This document shows positions 1-7,732 of a stretch of 64,000 nucleotides of DNA, one piece after another. Numbering within the stretch: the first letter of the stretch is position 1; each line of letters starts with the position of its first letter. The position numbers and the translations under genes were made by a program. The stretch covers positions 530,001 to 594,000 of the forward strand of contig JAMXDE010000030.1 of the NCBI GenBank assembly GCA_026770025.1. Direction: 5' to 3'. The notes under the pieces were generated by a model. The model had not been told where the DNA came from. It worked only from the letters and a program-made list of their open reading frames with translations, and searched no databases. This stretch comes from Craspedostauros australis (Eukaryota > Bacillariophyta > Bacillariophyceae > Mastogloiales > Achnanthaceae).

Positions 1-280
1 GGCGCACGTCAACGCGCAGGTTAGCGGCATCGACATGCGCCAAAGTTGGAACAAGGTTGCTGTCCACCGGAAGCATCGGCTTCACCTCGATCGCGTGAGT
101 GATGTCGGTGGGCTTCCGCAATCCAGTAGACAGCTTGTCAGGCAACAGCTGCTCACGAGTAGGTGCCAAGTTGCCATCCGAATCAAAAGGAGAATCGAGA
201 GGGGCAGCACAGGAACGAGGCTTCTTACGAGGAGATGGGTTTTCGCCCTTGATTGTTGCTTTGGCGGGGATGGAGGACAT
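1..280 (-). CDS. 5' part of an unrecognised gene, truncated by the window edge
   Basis: Reading the minus strand from the ATG at 280-278, the frame stays open for 93 codons to the window edge, so only the N-terminus is present. It begins MSSIPAKATIKGENPSPRKK, then a Pro/Asp-rich stretch, then LPDKLSTGLRKPTDITHAIE. There is no signal peptide and no motif I recognise. The leader holds a short ATCA/TTGA tetranucleotide run (about 303-323) just upstream of the ATG. The long open frame with a clean ATG supports a real gene. Its product cannot be named from this fragment. Confidence 0.55.
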   Translation of the reverse strand, partial: MSSIPAKATIKGENPSPRKKPRSCAAPLDSPFDSDGNLAPTREQLLPDKLSTGLRKPTDITHAIEVKPMLPVDSNLVPTLAHVDAANLRVDVR

Positions 281-1295
281 GGTGTTGATGGTAGCAAAGG
301 AGGTTGATTGATTGATTGATTGATGAATCGCACCGTAGAACGCTGAATGAAAGCGGGTGGAGGAGGTGATGCCGATGGAGGTGTTGGATGCAGCAGCGAG
401 AACAACAACCGCCAATGTCACTAGTGCTCTCACTACTCGTACTACAACCGCAGCACAACAGATACAACGAGCATCGCATCGGCGGAGGCACCTTTGGAAT
501 GAAGCAAAAATGTGACGGTTTTTGTGTCGGCGTGGCGACGATGTGTGCGTGCGCATGTGATGATGTGTGTGATGTCCACAAGTGGAAAATGTCAATCGAT
601 TCCGGAGCAGCTAACGGTGTGTAACGTGTTCCAAACGAACGAGGAGGAAGGAAAAAGCTGGAGACACCAACGTGAATGGACACCAATCGTTATTAACTCG
701 GAATAGCAAAGAACTTTCGGCAAAATTACATTGTGGAACACTACGTTTGACCCAAACGATTCCAAATATTTGATGGTCCATAAAACTTAAATTATAAACT
801 TTAAGATTCTGGGTAATTTTCCTGTTGCTATGGAGACTATAATGAGTTGGTTTATATGCTTGGTTGTGTTGAAATCCAAGAAAAATTGCCACTCTACTTT
901 ACCAAAGGTTGGTCGACTCACTCACCCGGGTCTTATGTGATCGCTTCGTTGCTTGGTCTTTCCGCACATGTCGCAGACGAGTCCCTTCGGACTTGCCATT
1001 TGCACTCGGGATTGCGCCAAGTTTGCTGTAATCCATCAAATCGTCTGTGCAGTTTTCAGCCACAGCATTGTTCTCCTTCTCATCCATTCGCATCCAACGG
1101 ACGAACCAGGTCCCAGAGCACCGCTGTGCCACACAGCTGTGTGCAACCCACACCCACCAAGAAAGGAAGGAAGGAAGGAAGAAAGAAAGGAAACCTGGAC
1201 TGCAACGACAAGGCACAAGCACCGCATGTCCGCCAAGCGAGAATTGGCACGCTCTCATTTATCATCGCCCTCTCTTCATTTGCGACACCACCGAC
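281..1295. other. Intergenic region between the divergent edge gene and SET copy 1
   Basis: About 1 kb with only short, low-quality open frames. It holds the TTGA tetranucleotide run near 303-323 and a purine-rich GAAG/GAAA stretch near 1165-1190. As the two flanking genes diverge, both promoters should lie here. No RNA gene was recognised. Confidence 0.5.
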
Positions 1296-2210
1296 ATGAA
1301 GATCACCACGAAGAAGTCAATTCGGCGCAAAGATGGCACTCACAAGTGGAGGAGGAGCGTGTGGGCCACTTTCATCAAAGTGGCCCTGTTGGCCACAGCC
1401 GTGGTCTCGCTCAACACCTCATGGCTGCTCGACGATGTGTCAGTGACCATGGCGACAAGGACAGCACCAACACAAGCGGCATCAACGGCATCAACGGCAG
1501 CAACAGCAACAGACGTTGACAACAGCTACGGCGACGACAATGACAATGGCACGAACTCAACGCAAAGCAAAAGGAATGAACCGAAGTTCTACGAGGTCGT
1601 GGTCAATCGAACGCACGGCACGAAGAGCGACTTCTACTACGCCCTCAGCTGCGATGGCAAGTACGAAGAGAACAAGGACAAGGTCCCGACGCACGACGAC
1701 TGGGTGGACCTGCGACGCGTCTACAACAAAGTCATGGGCGAGAGCAACTCCTCGCTGTCGGGTCCCATCGACGGCGATGCCTTCCACGTCCCCACCTACA
1801 TCGACCTGCACCCCACCATGAACCGCGGCGTCTTCGCCAAGAACTTCATACCCAACGGCACGCGCGTGTGGACCGACACCTATGAGGCCGAGTTCACGAC
1901 AGCCGAACAGTTCCGCATGTTCCTCATCAACATCCCGCGCAAGTTCGCCTGCGAGGTGTTGCAGATATGGTCGTACTACTGCAAGATGGACAATGTGCTC
2001 GGCATGGTCATGGTGACGACGTTGGATTCGTCGGCCCTCATGAATGCGGCCGCCAAGAATATCATCAATCTGGTCGACGTCGTGGGGCCCGACGGCGCAT
2101 ACAACGATCTCGTGGCGTCGCGTGACATTGAGGCTGGCGAGCAGCTGCTCATCGATTACACCGCGTTCCTGTTTCGGGGGAATCATTCTGTCTTTGGGTT
2201 TGCTGCTTGA
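1296..2210 (+). CDS. SET-domain protein with N-terminal membrane anchor, tandem copy 1
   Basis: A 304-residue protein. The open frame extends upstream, but the first sensible ATG is at 1296. Residues 1-20 are basic; residues about 22-40 (WATFIKVALLATAVVSLN) form a membrane segment, so a type II or signal-anchor protein is likely. A Thr/Ala/Asn-rich linker leads to a conserved sequon block (VNRTHGT). The SET-like core follows: MNRGVFAKNFIPNGTRVW, a CEVLQIW block, DSSALMNAA at the usual NHS position, and SRDIEAGEQLLIDY as the C-terminal SET motif. SET proteins usually transfer methyl groups to lysine, but here the NHS histidine is Ala and PN is not kept, so activity is doubtful. It is the first of four tandem paralogues on this strand. 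Confidence 0.85.
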   Translation: MKITTKKSIRRKDGTHKWRRSVWATFIKVALLATAVVSLNTSWLLDDVSVTMATRTAPTQAASTASTAATATDVDNSYGDDNDNGTNSTQSKRNEPKFYEVVVNRTHGTKSDFYYALSCDGKYEENKDKVPTHDDWVDLRRVYNKVMGESNSSLSGPIDGDAFHVPTYIDLHPTMNRGVFAKNFIPNGTRVWTDTYEAEFTTAEQFRMFLINIPRKFACEVLQIWSYYCKMDNVLGMVMVTTLDSSALMNAAAKNIINLVDVVGPDGAYNDLVASRDIEAGEQLLIDYTAFLFRGNHSVFGFAA

Positions 2211-3285
2211 ATCGCGACGCCTTGTGACGACTTGAGCGATACAAGCATGAACCGCAATGCGATGTCCTGCAACGCAACGCAACAGAGTACTCGCACAGCT
2301 ACAGCTACAGCTGCATACAGGATGGAGTGGTCCACGTCGTGTGAATCGATGGAGATGCTGTTGCTGCTGTGCTATACACGTACTGTACGGCACGGTGCAG
2401 TGCGATTACAGATGCGCGAACATCGAACTGCGCGAACATACGTCTCAGCAAGAAAATCTGCACAGCGGCAAGGGGCGCACAGGCGGTGGACGCAAACTGA
2501 TTCTTGCGCATGATCGCAGTTGCGCATGCACGAGAAGGAGGCCCAAGCTCGACATGAGCCGAATGCCGTGATGACAATTCGCGATGGCGGGCAAAGTTGC
2601 CGCGAAGCAAAACGTTCCGAGAATCCTCTCCAAGACTTCGCTCGCAACAAAAACACAAACGCATTCTGCGCATTCACCATGACAGTGGTGTTGAAAGTAC
2701 CATGCTCTGCTGCAATTCCGAGTGTGAAGCGAAATCGACTGGCATCTTGTGCAATACCATGCATGCCATGTGGAGTTTAATACTATTCTATATTTTAGAC
2801 TAGCGATTGCAATTGACCACACTATACGTACGTTTCCTGCATACCACCAACTCCCTCTCCTTGCGGTGGGTCCCTTCCAGAGATGTCGCTGCTGTCAATC
2901 TGTCTGGAGTCTCGCAATCTTGCCAAATTCTTCCCATCCGTCTTCGCAGAAACCTTGTGGGACAACAAGGAGCCAAGAGAGCTTTTCAGGAATTCGCCGC
3001 TTTCGCCCAGCGCGTGTCAATGACCGCGAAGACCTCTCTCTGTGGTGATCACAATGACCAACACAGCACACCCTTCGGCCCCAACCGGCAACAGCAACAG
3101 TGCGTCCATAATACATACGACATCCACTATTCTATTGGGATGGCACAGATACGTGTACTCTGCAACACAACCAACACAAGAGACAGCGCAAGAGACAGCA
3201 CCAAACGACGACGACGACGACGACGACGACTACGATCACAGACTTGACCACAATTACAGACATCAACACAGACATCAACACAGAC
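2211..3285. other. Intergenic spacer between SET copies 1 and 2
   Basis: About 1.1 kb of Gln/Asn-codon-rich sequence. A perfect GAC trinucleotide run sits at about 3206-3230, followed by imperfect GACATCAACACA repeats that run into the 5' end of copy 2. No conserved gene seen. It presumably holds the copy 2 promoter. Confidence 0.5.
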
Positions 3286-4173
3286 ATGAACATGAACACA
3301 TTGAAGAGGAAGAAACAGAAACGGCAGAAGAAGGAATCCAAGAAGAAGCAGCACCGCAACAAAGCAAAGAAGCGAACGCAACGCTCGTGCTCCGCCAGAG
3401 TCGCCTTCGCTGTGGTTGCCACCGGCATCGTCTTCTTCGCATCCGAACACATTGATCACCGCGCGCCGCAGCCGCAGCAACTGCAAGGCGAGGAAGGTGA
3501 CGGCGAGCTCGAGACAATCTCCGTCAACCTCACGCATGGCACCAACGACGATTTTTTCGAAATCAACGAATGTGATCGCGTATTGGAGGAACAAAGGCAC
3601 TGGATGCCCACGCAACAGGATTGGATCCAATTGCGAAAGACGTACGTCGGCGCGGTGGGACAGACCAATTCTACTCTCATCGGTCCCATCGACGGCGATG
3701 CCTTCTACGTGCCGGTCTACATCGATCGTCATCCGCTCATGAACCGTGGCGTGTTCGCCAAGCAGCTCATCCCGCGCGGCACGCTCGTGTGGAGCGATTT
3801 CTACGAGGGCGAGTTCCGAACGCCGGAACAGTACCGTCTCTTCTTGATCAACATCCCGCGCCATCTGATGTGCGAAGTGCTGACCATGTGGACCTACTAC
3901 TGCAGGGCGAACACGACGAGCGGTGTTGCGGTGTATGCCGCGATGGATCAATCGGCGTTGATGAATGCAGCGCTCACACCCGCCCAAGTCAATCTGATGG
4001 ACCAGCAGAGTCCCGATCGCAGTGTCAATCATCTGCTCGCGGCGCGCGATATCCAGGCAGGCGAGCAGCTCCTGGTCGATTACAGCGCATTTGTCTACAG
4101 TGAGGGTGACATCGCATTCGGGATGAGGATACCGGATCGCAGGCAGCTATGGGAGCGGCGACGGCGACGGTAA
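3286..4173 (+). CDS. SET-domain protein with N-terminal membrane anchor, tandem copy 2
   Basis: A 295-residue paralogue. I start it at the ATG at 3286 (MNMNTLKRKKQKRQKK); the frame is open further upstream but without another ATG. Residues 5-38 are strongly basic, then ARVAFAVVATGIVFFAS is a single membrane segment. The sequon block is VNLTHGT. The core keeps MNRGVFAKQLIPRGTLVW, MCEVLTMW, DQSALMNAALTPAQVN and ARDIQAGEQLLVDY. The NHS histidine is Ala, as in copy 1. The conserved sequon and two conserved Cys (EINEC and MCEVL) fit a domain facing the ER lumen or cell exterior. It ends in an Arg-rich tail. Confidence 0.85.
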   Translation: MNMNTLKRKKQKRQKKESKKKQHRNKAKKRTQRSCSARVAFAVVATGIVFFASEHIDHRAPQPQQLQGEEGDGELETISVNLTHGTNDDFFEINECDRVLEEQRHWMPTQQDWIQLRKTYVGAVGQTNSTLIGPIDGDAFYVPVYIDRHPLMNRGVFAKQLIPRGTLVWSDFYEGEFRTPEQYRLFLINIPRHLMCEVLTMWTYYCRANTTSGVAVYAAMDQSALMNAALTPAQVNLMDQQSPDRSVNHLLAARDIQAGEQLLVDYSAFVYSEGDIAFGMRIPDRRQLWERRRRR

Positions 4174-5027
4174 CGGTGACGGTGACAGTGACGACACTGA
4201 TGACGAGGTCTACTTGCGCTATCTGCGGCTGACCGCGGTATGCCATGTCATTGTCTCGCATTTCGCTCCGATACTGTGTGCGGATGTTGATTTGGTAGAA
4301 TGTAGCGCAGTGCTCTGCGTGTGGATACTTCGTGTTGCAGCAGAGCACGCCATTTGGATCAAGATGAGAGGATTAGAGAGTGGGGTGGAGAGTGCGACGA
4401 GTACGTACATACCATCGGATGGTGGAGTCCATCTACCTAAGCTATTGTAAGTGTGGAGCAGACGGAAGATGCGAGTGCCATTCGGCCTTAGACGACTTCA
4501 CAAAGTGTGGTACTTGCTATTCTATAATCTTCTAATGTTGTTGGCAACGATATCCCCATACAAGTGGAGAGGTCGGCTTTTAGACGAATGGCTCCAAGGG
4601 TATCACCTCATCCCATCCGTAGCCGCATACCAATACCCGCACAAGTGAACACATCGTGCATGCAACATTGAGAAAGCTGGTGGGACCATGGTGGCGACCT
4701 TCGCGACCGCAAAATTACGAAGAATAGTGTCAATTCGCCGAAGTTTGTTGGTGGCGACTGTGCAAATGTCCACCCATTCCGATCGCAAGAGTGGTGGCGA
4801 TCAACTCGCTCTCTCACGAACAAAACTTGTGTCATCATGAGTGCGATGGGCACAGAGCACAGAGCCATCGAGCGCCATGCATACTACTATGGTACATGTA
4901 GCATCAATACAGCTGAGAACAGACCAAACGGCAGCAGAGATAGTGAAACGGAGTGGAAAGCACAGAAAAAAGCGAGATCTACACTCACGAAGTCCTGCAA
5001 TAGTACCAACACACAGGCAAAGACACC
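4174..5027. other. Intergenic spacer between SET copies 2 and 3
   Basis: About 850 bp. It starts with a short GGTGAC-type repeat just after the copy 2 stop (about 4171-4200). I find no convincing coding region, only short frames lacking ATG starts or protein-like composition. Confidence 0.45.
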
Positions 5028-5867
5028 ATGTGGAAGAAGAACACCAAGAACGCGACACAACAGCGCACGAACCCAACAGGAAATGGGCCAAAACGGCCAC
5101 GGGGCCGCCGACCAGTGAAATGGATCGCGGCCATCCTCATCATAATGGCTGCGCGCTACAATTCAGCATCCACTTCGCAAATCCCATCAATGATGGCAAC
5201 AAGCGAGCTGAAATTGGAAAAGGTGCGCACGTACCGTGTCAACGCGACGCACGGCACGCGGCATGACTTCTTCCGCATTCATGGTTGCCTCACGCAATTC
5301 AAGAACGACATCCCGACGCAGGAGGATTGGATAGCGATGCGCAAGCTGTACGTGACCGTGGTGGGGAAGGAGAATTCGACGATACGGGGAAACATCGAAG
5401 ATAATCCAATTCGCGTACCGACCTACGTCGATCTGCATCCAAAGATGGGCCGAGCTCTCTATGCCAAGGAGCGCATCCCCAACGGCACGCTGGTGTGGTC
5501 GAGCGAAAAGGAAGGCTCCTTTACGCATCCCAACCAATACAGGATCTTCATGATCAACATGCCGCCGAAGTTTGCATGCGACATGCTCTTTCATTGGTCG
5601 TACTACACGAAAGCCGATGCAACCGAATTCGGTACCATAGTCACCGCCACGATGGATGACTCCGCGCTGATGAATGCGGGCAACGCGCCGAATCGAGTGA
5701 ATCTTCTGGAGATATACAACGAAACCGGAGACTTTGCGAAGGCCTACGCTTCACGTGACATCGAGGCTGGCGAGCAAATCCTGGTGAACTACACCGACTG
5801 CTCGTTCCCAGAAGGTGAGATCATGTTCGGAATGAAGACTCCGAATCGAACCATCAACAGAGATTGA
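5028..5867 (+). CDS. SET-domain protein with N-terminal membrane anchor, tandem copy 3
   Basis: A 279-residue paralogue starting MWKKNTKN; the ATG lies in ACACCATGTGGAAG, close to the start context of copy 4. A basic segment (KRPRGRRPVK) precedes a short hydrophobic anchor (WIAAILIIMAA). The sequon block is VNATHGT. The core has MGRALYAKERIPNGTLVW, FACDMLFHW, DDSALMNAGNAPNRVN and SRDIEAGEQILVNY. This copy keeps the PN after the NHS-equivalent site (NAGNAPN), but has Asn where the others have Asp before the final Tyr (VNY instead of DY). Extra sequons occur after the core (YNET, NYTD, PNRT). Confidence 0.85.
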   Translation: MWKKNTKNATQQRTNPTGNGPKRPRGRRPVKWIAAILIIMAARYNSASTSQIPSMMATSELKLEKVRTYRVNATHGTRHDFFRIHGCLTQFKNDIPTQEDWIAMRKLYVTVVGKENSTIRGNIEDNPIRVPTYVDLHPKMGRALYAKERIPNGTLVWSSEKEGSFTHPNQYRIFMINMPPKFACDMLFHWSYYTKADATEFGTIVTATMDDSALMNAGNAPNRVNLLEIYNETGDFAKAYASRDIEAGEQILVNYTDCSFPEGEIMFGMKTPNRTINRD

Positions 5868-6105
5868 GAGCACTCGGCCGCGATAGGCGATTCGGAAATG
5901 CAACAGGTAAGGGTGGCATGACGGGTTGCTCTTGTCGGTGTGGCCACAGTACATACGAATAGAGCGATGATGGCGGCCATGAACCTACCACAAACAGTTT
6001 GTCTACCATGCAATAGATGCCATATCAAACCATGCTCCACAATTATGCTTGATCCGAGACACTGGTCGGCTGCTCCATTGAGAAAGAAAACAGCGGAATC
6101 ACCAA
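5868..6105. other. Short spacer downstream of SET copy 3
   Basis: About 240 bp between the copy 3 stop and the stop of the opposite-strand spliced gene. Nothing recognised. Confidence 0.4.
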
Positions 6106-6673
6106 TCACTCAAGCAGCTGCGCCAACACCTCCGATGTCACGAAGGCAAGGTATATGTTGAAGAAATGCTGGGAGGGATCGTTGGAGTTGAGCATCGCAA
6201 CGATGATTGTAAGGGAGGCAAGGAATGCCATCAGCCTGGTGTCTGGGATGGAATAAAGGCCTTGTGCCATTTGGTAGGCGATGGGATAATTCATGGTGCT
6301 TGAATACTCCGGTCGGTCTTGTCTCTTCTTGTGTAGTATTTGGTCAGCGGAGGAATCGAGGAGCTGTTTGCCTGTCTGTATGTCGACTGTGTACATGAAC
6401 AGTTCCCAATCTGCGCCGGTGATTGGACGTTTACGGGCATCGCCAACGGGCAGATTTTCTGGTACAAAGAGGGATTTGCGCACAACCACAACAACACGAC
6501 AACAAATGGAGAACCGAACAGATTGAAACAAGGAAACAACACAAAAGAAGCCATTCCGCGCGGCCGTTGGAGAAGACGTTCATACCAACACAATAGAGAC
6601 TCTGGAGAGACAGCGTTGCTGCACTCGCATTAGTGCATCCCGGACAACTTGTGCAAGACAAGGCAGACGCCAT
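6106..6673 (-). CDS. Small spliced hypothetical membrane protein between SET copies 3 and 4
   Basis: Predicted two-exon gene: exon 1 6586-6673 (minus), intron 6459-6585 (127 bp, G|GTATGA to TACCAG|A), exon 2 6106-6458, giving 146 residues in frame. Exon 2 has clearly coding-like composition: PVGDARKRPITGADWELF, then a 20-residue hydrophobic segment around LMAFLASLTIIVAML, then a second hydrophobic patch near the C-terminus (FNIYLAFVTSEVLAQLLE). Exon 1 (MASALSCTSCPGC) is Cys-rich and less certain. Its ATG overlaps the copy 4 ATG on the other strand by two bases, which is odd for two real genes, so one of the two starts may lie elsewhere. No family recognised. Confidence 0.45.
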
Positions 6674-7487
6674 GTGGAGGAGAGGCGCAGCCGGCGCAAC
6701 GCAGCGCTATGGACAGTCCATGGCCAAGCGATGCAGGAGCCACCGCTCTCTGCGATGGATCGTGGCCCTCACCATGGCCGCCGTGATGTGCTACATCTCC
6801 AGCCAAAGCCTGGCAACGCCGTCGGTCACCGAGACCTTCGTCGTCAACGCCACGCACGGCACACGTCACGACTTTTACTACCTGTTCCATTGCGACAAGA
6901 AGTTCCGACAGGACGTCCTCGACATTCCCACGCATGACGATTGGGTCGCGATGCGCAAGGTGTACGCTGCCGTCATGAAGCATGAAACGTCGGCGAGTGC
7001 CCTCGACGGCGATGGCTTTCACGTGCCAATCTACGTCGACATCGATCCCGTGATGCAGCGCAGCGTCTATGCCAAGGAGCGCATACCGAAGGGCACGGTG
7101 GTGTGGACGGATCTGTACGAAGGCGCGTTCGAGCGTCCCGAGCAATATCGCATATTCCTGATCAACATGCCGAGGAAGTTCGCGTGCGAGATGCTGTATG
7201 ATTGGACGTACTACTTGGAAGACAAGGAGGCCGAATTGGGGACCACGCTGTACGCCGTGATGGATGATTCGGCGTTGATCAATTCTGGGAGGGACCCGAA
7301 CAAACCCAACGTGGTGGATGTGAGTCGACCAAACTCGACTTTGACCGACGTAGTCGCCACGCGGGACATCGAGGTCGGTGAGCAGCTGCTGGCAGACTAC
7401 AAAGATTGTCGCTTCAAGGATGGAGAGAAGTTCTTTGGGATGAAGCCACCAAAAAGTCCCTCTCGTTATTTTACCCGCCGCCGTTGA
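6672..7487 (+). CDS. SET-domain protein with N-terminal membrane anchor, tandem copy 4
   Basis: A 271-residue paralogue from the ATG at 6672 (MWRRGAAGATQRYGQ), chosen because it matches the copy 3 start; an internal ATG at 6720 (MAKRCRSHRS) is an alternative. A basic head precedes the anchor WIVALTMAAVMCYI. The sequon block is VNATHGTRHDF, almost identical to copy 3. The core has MQRSVYAKERIPKGTVVW, FACEMLYDW, DDSALINSGRDPN and TRDIEVGEQLLADY. The NHS-equivalent is NSG and the PN is kept. Copies 3 and 4 look closest to each other, suggesting the array grew stepwise. Confidence 0.85.
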   Translation: MWRRGAAGATQRYGQSMAKRCRSHRSLRWIVALTMAAVMCYISSQSLATPSVTETFVVNATHGTRHDFYYLFHCDKKFRQDVLDIPTHDDWVAMRKVYAAVMKHETSASALDGDGFHVPIYVDIDPVMQRSVYAKERIPKGTVVWTDLYEGAFERPEQYRIFLINMPRKFACEMLYDWTYYLEDKEAELGTTLYAVMDDSALINSGRDPNKPNVVDVSRPNSTLTDVVATRDIEVGEQLLADYKDCRFKDGEKFFGMKPPKSPSRYFTRRR

Positions 7488-7732
7488 ATGAATGGATCGG
7501 TAGATGATGGATTGTTCTGGAAGACCTTGGTCCATGTAGGAATATGATCTGTAAATTCGAGTGCACCTTAGAGTGTCGTTGTTTCCATGAATGCATCCGC
7601 CTCTTGCACAAAGGAGAAAACACCTGGCGCAAGTCCGAACACAATGGAATGAGCACACAACAAACGTAAAGACCAAAACTGTTGCAGAAGACAATAACTT
7701 CGCTCTCTAGAGAGAGACTTCGTGAATCCCCA

